Shown here: positions 36,101 to 51,100 of the stretch, in pieces | Layout of the letters: the number at the start of each line of letters is the position of its first letter | How positions within the stretch are numbered: position 1 is the stretch's first letter | From: Drosophila persimilis | Lineage: Eukaryota > Arthropoda > Insecta > Diptera > Drosophilidae | NCBI RefSeq assembly: GCF_003286085.1 | Contig: NW_020825289.1 | Coordinates: forward strand, 17,443,501-17,507,500 | Reading direction: 5' to 3' | Length of the DNA: 64,000 bases | Notes under the pieces: model-generated | Told to the model about the DNA's origin: nothing | Databases searched by the model: none | What the model saw: only the letters and a program-made list of their open reading frames with translations | Made by a program: the position numbers and the translations under genes

Positions 36101-39100
36101 CGTTGGCGTTGGCGTTCCAAAATATCAAGATAGAGATACAGCGAGAGTAAGCGACAGAGAGAAAGAGAGAGAGAGAGAAGGAGAGAAGGTGGGAGAAGAA
36201 GCACTCATTAAAAGCGCAGGAGGCACAAGTGCATTAGGACCTGATGGGTAAGCTGCATACGTTGCTCCGCATCATCAAGATCAAGATAACCAGAAAGAGA
36301 TAGGGGGAAAAAGACAGAAAGAGAGAGACGTAGTGGGATCTGAAGCAATTGAAGTGATCCCAAGCCGCGATCCATCTACACGAGATCTGTTAAGCAGTTG
36401 ACGCGGCATTAAATTGAGCATTAAGTCATCTTAATGATTTTAATGCGTGTCCGTGTCCGAGTCTCTGTCCGTATCCCTGTCCGTATTCCTGTCCGTGGCC
36501 GAAGCGTGGCCGCGCCACAGCGTGCGTCGGCGTCGTCTTATTAGCCGCTTTTGTACATGCCATGTACATGCCCCTGCCACAACAACCACTTCACTTTTGT
36601 AGCACTTGTGATTGACAGTTTTGTTTATGGCTTGTTTTGCTTTTTGATATGAACTCGATATTGGATCTCTTGCGCCTCTTGCGGCTCTTGCGCCGGAAGA
36701 TGTCGAACCGAAATGTGCATTTCCTTTCAGGGCCTCTACCTGTTTGGGCCATGACTTTTCAAAATGCTGTATGCTGGGCTTTGTTGTTTGTGGCTAATAA
36801 CATATCAATTAGGCCGCCTAATGGCCAAGTATTTGCCCACAATGGGAATCTGTCAAATCATCATTAGGGATAGACAGTGAAAGGGAGAGGGCAAGGGAAT
36901 CGGAATGGGAAAAAATGGGAATGGGGCTAAAGAAGTGACGCGATTAACGTCAATTTGTCCCTCAGTCTGGTCGGGGTTCGTCGGAAACGGATCAGAACAA
37001 ATTAGAGCAGAACGAGGCTGGCTCTCTTCGATGTAACTTTTATCGCGGTCTAGCATCTCCCTTCCCCCAGTAGCAAAACCTTTTAGCCTCTGATAATCGA
37101 ATATTTACTGCTAATAAGAGTTGAAAACTCCCAAAAAACCAACGCACAAAATTCGGCTGTCAAATTTCCAGCTGCCAACTTTAATTGCCAAAGCAGCTAA
37201 TGGAGAGCGTACGGAAATCATTTCTTAATTGAAGTGTCGATCAGTTGGCTGTGCTGTTCGTCTAGGACTGAATGAACACTCGTACCCAACTGGGGTAACG
37301 AACTTCGCTCGATCGAATCGATGAGTGAATGGCACATGAGCGTAGTTCAGGCGGTTTGTTCAGTACAGCGTTCGGTAGCATCATTGCTTCATTATTTATG
37401 AATAAGGCTTGTAGTTAAAGCCAGTTATGTATGGATAAATTTGAGAGCTATATCATGTCAAGGCACTATCTAAACTTTTGTAGGGAAACATTTCGGAAGT
37501 TGAAGCTGCGCCCTTTGAATATATTCATCACATCATTCACACTCTTTCCAATTGCTCGTGAGTATACCACTCTCCTCTCCCCTGAATCACTCTTGGGCAC
37601 AAAAACTTTTGTCTTAACCTCTTTTTTCGCTGCTCACGCAATTAACTCACGCACTCCGTGTGGCCCCGCTCGGTGGTGCCGGCTACTGTCTCTCACCTTG
37701 CCTCATGTGGTTTCCATTCGCTGGCGCATATACCTGGTACCCGGTTCTGGTTCGTGTCGAGTTGGGAGTCTTTTGTGCTACTTCATTTGCAGAGGCTTTC
37801 GGAATGTTTTGTTGTTAATTTCATTAGCACCACAGTGGCTCAGAAAAGTCGCATGCTGGGCGTGTAAATGTCGATTGATTGGTGAAAATATTCGGAGAGG
37901 TTAATGCGGGGCATTTACGATTTGAAGTTAATTGGCCAAGACGTTGACCCAATTAATCGAATTGGGGAAGAGTATCGGCTATGGCTGTGAAGTCCATAAT
38001 TACATTAGACAATCGTTTGGGCGAACGCTCTCGGACCGACTTACATACATCAAAAAGCAATTAAACAAAAGACCATCAGATAATTACAGATATTTCTGTG
38101 CCTGCGACTTCAAAACTCGGGGTTTGACGGAATAATTGGATTTCTTTCTATTCTCCTGCTCCGGCTCCGGCTCCGGCTCCGGCTCCGACTCCATCTCCGC
38201 CTCGAAAGCCAATTTAGCATAGAAATTGAATTTGGTTACACCAAAATCCAGCCCACAAACTGCACAAAAGTCACTGCAAACAAGAGCCCCCCGAAAACCC
38301 CACCCGCTCCACTCTACAAGCCCACATTGCCGCCTGGCACTGGAGCGGCGACAACTAATGACTTCCTTGCATGTCACGTGATATGCCCGACCGCCAGTTG
38401 GAACGCCCATTAGGGACCAAATACCATACCTCCTCATCTAAGCCAGTTCCCCCTAAGAGCCATACCCTGCTCCTTCTATTTATGTGTGCCTCTCAGCCTT
38501 TGGTTTTCTCGGAATTTTTATTGCCTCACATTGTAAATACGAGGCGGCTAATTGAAAGCCGTTTATTAGTGGGTGGGCGGCCAACAGGTCTAACAGGTCC
38601 AAAGGCCGACACCGAAGGCTCACCCACCAACAACCACCAAATTAAATAACACGTTGTTATTAGCCGGGCTGGCGGGCTCTTAGCCACCCGTCTAACACAC
38701 GGCTTTATGACTTGTCTGCCTCATTGAACATACTAATTAAAATCGAATCAGGTGACTGAGCAGGTGCGGGGAGGCGGCAGCCACGACTAGAGTATGATCT
38801 AACAAACGAAATAGTCCTGGGAAAAGAGTGAAAAAGTCGTGAATATAATACTAGATAGATCTGACCCATACACATTTCCTCACTGCCTTCCAGGAGACAT
38901 GGATCCCGCAATGGGCGATGAGGATGCCACCGATCTGCGCTGCGGTATGACGCTGACGCAGCTGCGAAATATGGATCAGCACATGGCAAGCATGCTGCAG
39001 CAGCACGCCAAGAACGGAGGAGTCTTACCCTACGGCACACCAACTCCTCCCGGTGGCGGCCAGCAGCAGCAGCCGCACCATGGCGGGCAGATGCCAGGCC

Positions 39101-42100
39101 CGCCGCCCCAGCCACAGCCACATCCACATCCACAGGCTGGCCACCACCACCAGCCCCACCATGCCCCGTTCGGCTATCATAATGCCTTCGGTTTCGGGCA
39201 GAGTCATGGGTATGGGCAGCAGGAGGACGCGGCTGGCAATTACCTCAGCTCCATGCACCAAATGGTCGAGGCCAATCAATTGCAGACCGCTCCTCAGCCT
39301 CCGCCGGCGGCCCCACCGCCACCTCCGCCCAATTCCTATGGCAGCCACCAGCAGCATTTGGCAGCACTGGCTGCGCATGCGCAGGAGCAGCACCAGCACC
39401 AGCAGCAACAGCAGCAGCATGGAAAGTATGCCAAGTCATCGCCCACGACAGCAACTGCGGCGGCGGCTCCTCCTGGAGGCTACTTTCTGGATGACCAGAC
39501 GGCGCCTGGAACTGCTGCTGCCGCGCAGTCGCATACACAGATGGCCAGAGGCGGCGACTACGACGAGCGTTCAATGTCCTCCAGCAGCGAGATGGAGGAG
39601 GACGAGGATGATGCGGCAAAGATGCAGCTCGACGGTGACCAAGGCAACATCGATGTGACCACGCCGCCCACACCCGGCGACCGAGCCCTAGCCAGCAAGC
39701 GCAAGTACTGTGATGAGAACGAGACGAAATTAGCCAACGGCCAGCAGCAGCAGTCACAGTTGGCCAATTACGCCATCCGAGCTCGGAACCTGGACGAGGT
39801 GCAACAGCAGCAGCAACAGTCCCACCAGCAGCAGAATTCGCAGCAGCAACAGCAGCAGAACTTTCAGCACGAGTACCGGAGCAGTGGCAACAATGCAGCC
39901 GAACATGGCGATCGTCTGGCTGGGGACACTGAGAGCCTGGTCAACGGTAGCTGCGCCTCTAGTGAGGATCTCAACCAGACCAACAGCAGCGAGCAGGGCG
40001 AGAAAATCACATCCGGCAGCGATGATGAGGGTGGGTGCACCAAACTCTACTCTAGTCCCATGTCCCATGTCCTGCTCTGAACTTATCATATTTTTGCACT
40101 GACCCCCTCCAGGCCAGGACGACAACTGTGCCAAGAAAAAACACCGTCGGAACCGAACCACCTTCACCACCTACCAGCTGCACGAGCTGGAGCGGGCCTT
40201 CGAGAAGTCGCACTACCCCGATGTCTACTCGCGCGAGGAGCTGGCCATGAAGGTGAACCTGCCCGAAGTGCGTGTCCAGGTAAGCTATCTCCGATCCCTC
40301 CCACTACCGATGCAGGTTCCTCTGTCTCGTCCTCTGCCTTATTCTATGCACTGCTCTGTTCTGCTCTGCTAATTGTGCAATCAACGTGTCTGTGTCTATC
40401 TGGAGCCGCAGACGGAGCCAGGCCCCGGAAATTAAATAATTTCCGTTTGCAATTTATTTTAACGAAATTAAGCTGTGCCAGCTATTCAGACCTTCCATCC
40501 TCATCTAGGAAAGGTGCTAAAAAAAAGTATATATCTTTTTGCGATTTGACAAGGATTTATAGCTGGGTGGCAGGTGGGAGAACCGGTTTGGAGGGTACAT
40601 TGTGATGGCTAGCGATTCTTCCCGACTTTACTCGTTTTCCCCAGTTATCGGTTAATATTAATTGAAGAGATACATAGTACACAAATCAATCAGAGCTTAT
40701 TTTCGAACCATTTCGTACAATCATTTTCAATTCAAACTTGATTAGTTTTCACAGCCGCCATATCATCAATTACATCCACTGTATAACTGAACCCGAAAAC
40801 CCATTTGATTCATTGGACGATTCATTTAAAATTTTCAATGCCTATTGTCCCTCTGGGGATCCCTTACTGTGTAGTAATATTTGTCAAACTTTGGGCATAA
40901 CTTTCCTCCAAATGCCTAGAACAATTTATGTCTCAATTGCGAAATGACAACGCTAAAAGAGTTTCAAGTTGGTCGGTGGCCCATTCAATAAGTTTTCCTT
41001 TCTTTGGCGGAGAGAATTATGCATTTTATGCGACTGTGCGCCTTTTATGCGCCCCGTGGCTGTGGCTGTGGCTGTGTCAGTGGCAATGTCTGAGGCAGTG
41101 TGGCAGGATGCCATGCCATGTCTGGCAGCCATTCGTTTCGGGTGGCAAATTGTGACGTGAACGGGCAGGGCGCCTCGTAAATTCCATTCACGGCGGTGTA
41201 GCATAAAATACGCTTTACCAGAAACTATCGACGTGCCGGAGTGGGTGCCTTGGCTGCCTTGGCGGGAAGAAGAAGGAAGGCTCTGCTTTGAGGCTGCTCC
41301 AAGTTCTGGAGTGGACCAGGCGATTGGCATAGTTTTCCAGGCAGCGGCGACGTAAGGAGTAAGCTTCCTCCCTCCCCGGAAAATGTACGGGACATATCAA
41401 ATTTCATGATTTCGTTTCGTTTCCTTAGCCGACAAATCATTTTTATTGACTAAACATTATCGTGCCACAGCCAGAGCCAGAGCCAGAGCCAGAGTTGGCG
41501 ACACTGTCGTCGTTGTCGTCGCAGTCGTAGTCGTAGTCGTCTCCAACACAACCCAGGACATAAATAAATAAACAAAAAGCAACAAAAATCGTATATATTT
41601 ATAGGTATACGAGTATCTATAGCCCAACTGTATAAACGAAATACAAAAGTAATGAAGCGAAATCGCATAAAAATTTCTCCTTACACCGGGTCCGGGGTCG
41701 GCCCTCATGTGTCACTTTGTCAAATTGACACGAATTCAAATTATGCCAGCAGGACCCGAAACGGGCCCAAGTTTCGAGCAGGAGCCGGAGTGGGAGCAGG
41801 ATTTGGAGGGAGCTTTCGAGGACCCCACACCATCCACCCAGGGAGCCAGGGATCCAGGGACCGAGGGCGGAACTGAACCCTTTGACTCGTTTTTTCGATT
41901 TAGTGGGGTGCACATACCCTTAACATACACATTCCATACCCTTTCCACACCACACCCAATACCCTCCCCCTATCTGTGTGTAATCGTATTTGCGGTTAGT
42001 TTGCATGAAGTTCTAGTTATCGTTTTCTCCTTTTTCCTCCTTTTTTTTTGCTGGGAAATTGCTTGGTGTGCAACTCGTTGAAGGTGGAAATTTGTTTTGA

Positions 42101-45100
42101 TTAAGTTTCCACACACATACAGAGTCGTACTCCCTGGTAGGCTGGAAAAAAGGAAATTGTAACCACAGTTGACAGAGTTGTTTCCTTCCAAAACGCAGTC
42201 AGCCATCCACCAAATACAATTTCTTTTTTTCTTTATTCCGTTTTCTGCTGCTGTCATTGCATTGTAATAGATTTGCTAAATGTTTGTTTAAAAAGTTTGA
42301 TTGGATTTTGCATTTGTGTCGGAATATTCTCTGTGGCTTCTTTGATTGTTGTTTAAATGGCAATATTCCTATTCGCATTCGTTGGGAGACAGGACAAGGA
42401 CGAAAAGGGCCAGAGCCCAGATATCGAATGGGAATTGTGTCATTTTGTGGTTTGTCCCAGGACAAAGACGACAGCAATTAGGTAGTCCAGAGTAGAGCAT
42501 AGGGATTATCTGCGATGGTAACCAAAACAAAACGCGTTAATCCAGCAAATTAAATGGCAGATTAACGCCCAAGAACAGCGCCTCAGCCAGACAATCATTA
42601 ACACTTGCCAAAGTCGGGCCCAATCGCGCTTCCTTCCCCTGAGAGCTCGGGCATATGGCCGGCTCTCGCCGGATGACAATTACTTTTGTTTGGATTACAC
42701 GCTGTCAGGGCTGAGTGCGCTTTGAGGGTTGTCTGCCGCTCAGTGAAGGGTTAAAGCCGGCAGTCGACTCAATCACACGCCGCATTAGGCAGTGGGGCTA
42801 AAACAGTTTAATTAAAACTTAATGCGGCATGCCCGAGCAGAGCGAATCGAGATATCCCAGGAAGATACATACATATGTTTATCTATATGAATGTGCACTA
42901 GTGAGATCTGGGTCTGCATGTCTTGGTTTAGTTAGCCGAACAAACATGACTATTGCCATGTGCAACGACAATTTTTATTGAGTTTATTAGCAGCAAAAAC
43001 AGACGGAGGCAGCAGAGCTTGTGTCAATTATTTTGCATAGTCAAATGATTAAATATCGTAACCTGTCAAAATACCCTTCAATGCCAGGAGGCGAATCATA
43101 TGAGTAATCCTGTGTAATAGTTTATTTATCTGCATACGAGAATATTGCCCATACAACATGGGTGACGTGACAGAGGCAGTGGCAGTGCCCTGCCTGGGGG
43201 CGGGGCTTCTCTGTGGATGTGCATAAACAGCAAACAAATAAAAATGTCATTTCACTAACAAATAAAATAGATTTTTATTGCATTCCAGTATTTGCCCTCG
43301 CCTGTCTCCTCCTTTGGTTTTGGTTTGAATTCGGATTTCCCTCCTCGACATTTCCCCATTTTTATGCTCATTTCGTTCTGGTTTCTGCTTCGATTATTTT
43401 TTATTGAATATTTACTTCAACTTTGGCATTCGTTCCCTCGCATGACCGTTTTATCGACGTACCGTACCCACGTACCCACTCTCCCGCCCTCCATTTGCTT
43501 CCACGCTTTCGTTTTCACATGTCATAATAATAATGCATATTAGGTTCATTTGTTTGGCCCCCAGCCCCATCTGCACTGACAGCCCAGCCACCAGGCCCCA
43601 CCCCCCTACCAAGCCCCATGAAATCCTATACAAATCTAATAATGAAAATGATCGCAAGCTGCCATCATCGTGGAATCGGGGCAAACTACTTGTCGTATTG
43701 AATATCTTGTCGGGACTATCAAATAAGCAAGTCGGACAAATCGGTAAACTCTGAATACCTAAGTGGCTGGTCCTGGTCCTGGTCCTAGTCCCACTGGGAA
43801 ATGGTGGGGGAAAATGCGGCAGAAAGCTTTGCAACTTGTTTAACGTATTGTCGGAGAGGACTGCCCCTTAGGGCCTTCTGTCTCCTTGGGGCAGGGCAGC
43901 ATTCAATAGCCGTTTATTAGGCACTTGCCCTGATTTGCCAGTATGACCAGTCCGCGGTAATGTCTTGTACAATTTCCTTTATTTTCGAGTGCTATGCGAT
44001 GAAATATGCAGCAGACTCAACCGACAGCTGCCCTCAAGTGTCGGGGGCAGCTATGATGGTGTGGCCAGGGCGTTCAGAGGGTGGGTGTGGGCCAAACAAT
44101 TAACACATTATGCCACCTTTGCATAACAACAACTACTACAACAACAGGGACAGCAACAAAGGGGAGTGGAATAAAAAGAAAGCCAGGGAAAACAAAGCCA
44201 CCGCAAGGGTAAATAAATGTCAGGTCACAAAGGCAGACTTACATATAGGGGACATATTTATACGTATTTTTATGAGGATTACACATCTGCCGTTCATAAA
44301 ATGTGTACTTTTATCAACTGTCAAGTGAAACAAAAGACGAACAGGAGCAAACTTCAAAACACTGAAATGAAACGCCTAATTATCAGTTGGGTTCCCCTAC
44401 AAATTCTTTATGCAAATACATCTCGACGCTAGGGAGGGTGTCGAGCTGTAAAATTGTATTAGTTGAAAAATTTTCGGAACATTTTTGAAATTTGTTTGTT
44501 AATATTTAATTATGATTATATATATTTCAAAAATATAAAATTTATATGCGTACAATACTACGTACAATAATTGCCTGAAATACTTTGAACATTTATCTAT
44601 AATAGACTTGATAATAATTCCTTAGCTTGTCAGTCTGATCCAGTTAGATGAAAAACTCAGGAGAAGCAAGGCTTCTTCTTCCAGGTGGAAATCTTTTGGC
44701 GGTGGATAAAGACAACCGGCTAAGGATGAGGCTGGTCTCGACAGAAGTTCGCCGCTTTCAATTAGCCCTTATTAGAGCCTCGACTCACAAAGGAGAAGAA
44801 TGCCGCCTGCGATCGGGACACTCCCACGCGGAATCCGTGTCGCACTTAATTAAACTTGAAAGCCACGAAGAGAAGTTGGAAAGGAGATAGCAAAAGAGAG
44901 AGAATGGAAAGATGGAGATGAGTAGGAGAATGACGACGCAATTGCCGCGCGACTCAAAGGAATTCCAGCGGACGGCTACTGGGACGGAGATGCCAACGGA
45001 TCTGGCAAGGACAACATTGTCGGCATCGGCATCGTTTGTGTTTATTTGCAATGGCATCCAATTTCAGTCTTTTATGCGACTTATTGAGTTTGCCCTGCTC

Positions 45101-48100
45101 TGCTCGATGCCATCGTTTGTCCTGGCCCTGGCTCTGGCTCTGGCTCTGCCAAAGGGTGTTCTGGCTCTGTATGTGCGTTTGGGTTTGTGTGTGAGCCCGG
45201 GGGCAATTTTAAAGCCAGCCGCCTCTCGACTGTGCATAGACCGCCTTTTATCTGCTGCTCAAGTTTACATAGCGCATCCTCGCCAGGACTCTTCTCTGAA
45301 AGACCACGTGTGTGCACCATTTAAGCTGCGAAACGTGTCTTTTTTGTCCCTGTTTGCCCAATTTCTACCTCCACCATGGATGCGCTTTTTAGCACTAATA
45401 AACTCACTATAGCAGAAGGGGCAGGCGGCAGGAGGCGGACACGTGCCAAGGATTTCTTTTAGGAGCTGCCACTAAAGATCAGTTCCTTCCTTGCCTTTCA
45501 CATTCGACGTTCAGGACTCGTCTCCAATTCACCGTAACCTGTCAACACATTTCAATATAAATGCATAAATCAAATGGAATGAAATTATAAATCATAGGCC
45601 CCCACCTCCCAGTCCCATTCACCCTCGTTCGGGTTGCTGTTGCAACCCCTGGCCCGGCCGAATGGAGTGACAGACAGGCAAACAAACATAACCTCACTTG
45701 ACATCGGGGGTTCACACAACGGATGAAAGACATCAATCCCCCTACCTCGGCGCGCGCGCCCAATATGTTTGGCTTAGAGCGAAGCAAAATATGAACAAAT
45801 GTAATCAAGCGAAGACAATTACAATTACAATGAAATTATTTCCCATTTTGGCATCGCTTTTTTTATGGTAAATTACTTTTGGCAAAATCCCTGGAATCCT
45901 TCGATGCTGGCGGTTCCTGAGAAAACGGCCAGGGCAGCGGCAGCTGCTTTTGCCGAGAAGAAAACCTCCAAGTGTCAAGTGGGGGTAGTGTTCGAGGTTG
46001 TTGTTACACCCCTCGCCGCGCAGATTGTTGCTTATGAATATTATTCAATTTGATCGCCTAAATGCTTTGTAATGAGTTGCACATCTGTTCATGTTTTTTC
46101 TGCTTCTGCCGGAGTCAAAAGTGGCAAAGGATGAAGGACCTATCCAGCGGTGCGGGTGTTTTCGGACATTATAGTATTATTGCATTATAGCTTTGTCCCG
46201 GGTCGGATGTCGAGGATGAATTCAATTAGGCGGCAACATTTTGATGACTTTGATTCGGAATTGTGTAATCTGCGTTCGAGTTAACTCGTTTCGTTTGCCC
46301 TGTCCTCTCCATCAGAGATACTCGTATCTCGAATCTTGCAGTCGACTCACCCATCTGCATCTCTCGAGTGCTCTCTGCTCTCTGCTGTCGGTTTAAATGG
46401 GCACTGGGCTTAAGTTGTCAAATTAGCAGTCACAATACTCGTACCATTTCAATACTAATTCCGATACAGAGTCAATCAAAGTTCAACCCAAAGAGACCCG
46501 AGACAGGTAAATGGGTGGGGGACATGGACATGTGAGCGATACCCGAAATTGACTTAATCAGCTTTACATAAATGCTTATTTTGACAACACTGAGGGAGGG
46601 GGAATGCGGAGCAGATCCGATCCCCACACACGCTAACTATGCGGGGCCCAAGCGGCTTATTATAATTTTAGACATCATATTTATGAGACCCAGGGCCCGG
46701 GACCCGCGACCCGAAAGGAGCTCCAGTTGGGCCTCGCTTTTCCGCTCTTAATTAATTCCCGCTGCCTGCTAATTGGTTTTATGCGTTTCTTCCACAAACT
46801 CCTATTGCGGCCGCATAAATCACAAAACACTTAAACAATTTTCCGTGCTCCGACCGGGTTGATTATGTGCTAATTAATCACCTAAACAAGTTCTGCTCCG
46901 GCTCGCAGGTGGAATAACAATATTATTTTCGAAAGCACGCAAAATATAATTAAGTTATCAGGCACAACTATGGAACCTGGCCCAATTTATATTTGTCACA
47001 GAAATATGTTATACCCTCCCAAAGGGAATGATATGCTTTGCCATCGGAGCATGGAGGCATGACCAGCCTTTAGAACAATTTTTTCTCCTTGCCATTCTTT
47101 AGTACCTTATTTTTGAAGAAATTTAGACTCAAAGATATGAATGCAGGCTGTCAAGATATGGCCACTGCTAGAAATGATATCCGTTCTAAGCCAACGTTAT
47201 TTGCAAGACAACTTTTCTGCTGCTGAACTAAATTGTACCGAACTTCGAACATTGCAGGTTAAATTGAACTTTAATTGAATCTAATTAGTATGTACAGCAT
47301 GTAACTGTCATACGGACGAACGATCTGTAAGAGTAACTGAAGCTCATTTCTTGATCCCGTTCCACTGCTTGCGACTGTTTCAAATTAAAAATGCGTCAAC
47401 AGAAATTTGTTTCTGTGCTGAGGAAGGGGAAGGAGAAGTGGCAGGACCTAATGTCTGAGTCGGCATTCCAATTCCAATTCCCTGTGCGACAGTTCGACGG
47501 AGCAACATCAACCCCGCCAGGAGCGGAGTCCGCCCATGGCTGGTGTTTGTCGTCCTTTGTAGCCGATTTAACTGCTTATTAACTGTGCGTGCGCCCGTTT
47601 GTCCGTGCCCTTGCCCGGGCTGCTGCTCGGCATGTCAGCGAGTAAATAAATAGCTAATTAAATACAGGGTGCCACGTGTCTCCAGGCAAACACGCCCCGG
47701 CAAACAAGGTTCCCAGCCCCTGCCTCTGACTCTGGCCAAAGTCAGGCCGCGGTGAACAATTGAAATCCTAAAGAAACCTGAGCGCTTGATCGAGTGGGTG
47801 TAGGATTTGATTCTCGCTTCGTTTTGTTTTGTCCTGTGTAACATTTCCAGGTCATGAGATTGAAGCGCTTTCCTTGACTTTTCCTTCGCCTCGGCGACAT
47901 TTGAGGCGGAGCCGCTGTTGCCAGCGTCTGCGGCTGTCAGAGAATCGAGATTTGTCGTGTGTTTGGCTTTCGATTACAGGTTTGAATGGAGAACTACGAC
48001 TGTAATTAGGAAGGGGTGCGAAAGTATGGGTAGTGCATGGAATTCTTATATGGATACTCTTAAGGGATGGCAAACATAATATTAATGACTGCTCTTCGTC

Positions 48101-51100
48101 ATCATTTGCTTCTTCTAAGAATTATATGCCTTGGATATCTTGGATATATGGAGCTATATACAATGGGCGGACAAGGATTCTATGACCGTCGGTGTCCTCC
48201 GAAGAGAGCCTTCATGTCTGTCTCCAACAAGCCAAATGAGAATACTTTTGGGGGTCCTGATTCTTCACCAGAGCTTTGTTCAATGAATTAGAATCAGAAT
48301 CCTCATGATGAGTCCTCCGACAAGTCTCCCTCCTCCCTCGGCGGCGGCTTCGAGTGTAAATCAATATGCTTGTCGGCTCTTAAACTAATTAAAACATCTT
48401 GCGGATTGTGGTCGTCGTCAAAGCTTTTGTCTTCGCTCTAATTTGTTCTGAGTCCCGTCCCACAAAAGCAACCGAAACAGGATGCTCGAGTCTCAGTCGT
48501 CGTCGTCGCTCGGTGCTGAAGAACGAGCCCCGGAACTAAAAGCCAACAATGGAATAAAAAACATGTCATAAGCTACCAGGGCAAGGACTCCTCGCTGTGG
48601 CTTTGTCCCTCCGACTTCGGTCTGGAATTATGACAGCCCCTGGATGGATGGATATATGGACGCGGTGAATGGAATTGGATTGAATGCTTCATGTCTGTCT
48701 CTGTTCAGGCAAAAGGCTGGGCCAGGCATATAATTAGGCTCCCCTAACCGGGATTTGAGGATTTTTAATTGAATTAAAGCTTGCACAACGGAACACGGCT
48801 GAGACGACGCGACGTCCGCGAAAAACCCTTCCCTGTTCCCATGCAGTTTGCATTTGGGTTATTAACTTAGGCGCCGCTATCAATATCCTTGAACGCAACG
48901 GGTTGTCCAAAACAGTTCGATTCGCCCCTCTAGGGCCGAAGGTCTCTAATTGCAGGCCATGCTGGGCAATATTTTTGTTTCTATGCAATTAACTCGCTTA
49001 TCGGCAACGAGAACGAGTCCGAACAAACTGCATTCGATGGTATCAGGGTTTCAATCAAATTGATTGAATTGCATGACAAACGGGCGGCACTGGGATAATT
49101 ATAGCTCTGTTCCAGGGATAATGGTTGTGCCGTAAGTAACTGGAGTTGCAAGTTGATTCCCCGAGCTGATTTCAGGTTCAACCCACTGGGAGGGAAAAGT
49201 GGAATAAAACATGACACTCTTACCACTCTTACCAAAGGGATTTCTTTGCATTTCTACTATACTATTCAATCTATTCCAAGCCTTCACTTATCTGTCATCG
49301 TAGGAATAATGTAGAATACCCGTCACAATATTGTAAGACCCAGGACAGGGATTCTAATAAAGTCCTAGAAACAGTCTCTGTCCTACCGTACGTTGGTTCG
49401 ATTATATTTTCAAACTTCCCTCATTTTTTTTAGTGTAGCCCCGCCCATTTTCCATCAAAGCGAGAAATTCCACCTTGTCTTTACATTTCAAGACATTTTG
49501 GTTGACACATTTGTAGCCCTACCGATTTTCAATTTGGTTGCCACACGAATTTCTCCCAGTGTAGCCTTAGGTTCGGGTAAATGATTTGTCGAGGAGGCCT
49601 TAGCCACAAACACGATCCCGGCAACCAACCGACAGATGAACCTACCTACCAAAAACGGAAGTATGAATAATCCAACAGGACCTGTGTAATATCAAGTCGA
49701 GCTGCAACAATTCTACCCCCATCTCTTTCTCTCGCTCTCGCTCTCTTTCTCTCGCTCTCTCTCTCTTTCTCTTGCTCTTTCTATATCTCCCACTCACTCA
49801 CACTGTCTCATTCCTCTCTACACAAGTTGCAAACAGTTTTATTAAGCTGCTGAAGCTCTTGTGTGTTAAAAGTCAATTTTCCAATTTGCAAACTGTCAGA
49901 AACATTCGAAAAGCAATTTCTGCCACACAGCGAGTGAAAGAGAAGGATGTCTGGCTGGGCGAGTGAGAGCGAGTAATATAGGGGGAGTTGCGTATACGCC
50001 TTGTATGCTGTGTGGGTTACTTCTACTTCTATGTGCTTTCCCATTTTGGGGCAACAACGACACTTTGCGGCCGAAGTTTTCCAATAAAACGGCAAAACTT
50101 TGCTGCGAACAAAATTAAAGAAGACGACAAGGAAAATGCTAGCAAAGAGACGGAGAGAGTTAGAGTGAGCGAAGGTGAGTGAGAGGGAAAGAAGAGATGA
50201 TGATGATGATGATGCTAAAGTGGGCTCCGCACGGGAGACTGGTGATGGGCTATGGGGTGGACTGGGGACACAAATTGTTTGCTGCCAATGTGAAGTTTAT
50301 GAAAAAGATTAAAGTTGAAAAGTGGTTGCCTGCTGGGGACGGGGGAGGTGGCGCACAGCGCACCCCAACCGGGTGATGAGCTGGGGGTGTGCGAAGGTGG
50401 GCTTGTGGTGAGTCGCGTGCCCCACATGAATGCCAAATTGCTGCAGGCCTGCTCGATAGAGGGGCGGTGTGTGGGTGATTGAGGTTGAGAGGCCAGCGGC
50501 AGCGCCAGCGCCAGCACCAGAGTCAGAGGAAAATGTATCAAAATTGAAAATGGCTGAAAATGTGGATGCGTGTGCTGTGTGGGTGTGTGTGTGTATGTGT
50601 GTATGTGTGGGGAAGTGCTTGTTTGTATTTATGTCTATGGGGTGGAAAATTGAGTTTGGTCCATGTCAGAGCAGAAGAAGGCGCGACGAGTGGTAGGTGG
50701 TGCTGGGTGGTTTGTGGCAGCATCAACAGCCAAAGATGAAAGCAGACAATTTTGCCAACTTTTGGGTGGATGGCTCTCTCCATGATGATGATTATGATGC
50801 TGTGGGCGTGCCACCCGCCAGCATAGAGCTCTCTCTTTTATCATTCGCTCTCTGTTGCTCCCGCTCACTGTATCTCTCTCTCGCTTTCGTGATTTTCCTC
50901 TTGCGGGGTTGTGGGGGCATTTTCATTATGACGCGCCATGAATGGAAATTACAAAATTGATTTTGATGATTTAATTAAAATGAAGAAGCACAAACTCAAA
51001 TTATAACAGTCAAGAGGAGTGGCTCAACAACCTACACCCTCCCTCCCATCTCCGCCGGATTGAAGCATTCTCTCTTGGTGTATGGGTGTATGGGTGTGTG

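Larger units (their letters stand above)
34065..38893 (+). other. Rx: Rx intron 2
   Basis: A 4.8-kb phase-1 intron. It has an AT-rich block of TATT/TTATAAT repeats at about 35370-35460 and one exact P3 homeodomain site at 35637-35647. It also has a degenerate TCCGTG/TCCGTA minisatellite at about 36447-36503 and a CTCCGG hexamer repeat at 38155-38188. A CCCTGAGTACCGGTTACAAG...GGGTATTA stretch at about 35763-35793 resembles a transposon end. No exon found. Confidence 0.8.

Noticed and set aside
44912-45412. 166-codon frame in Rx intron 4, considered as a nested gene
   Set aside because: No domain, Leu/Ala repeat from a CTGGCT tract, and no promoter or splice context.
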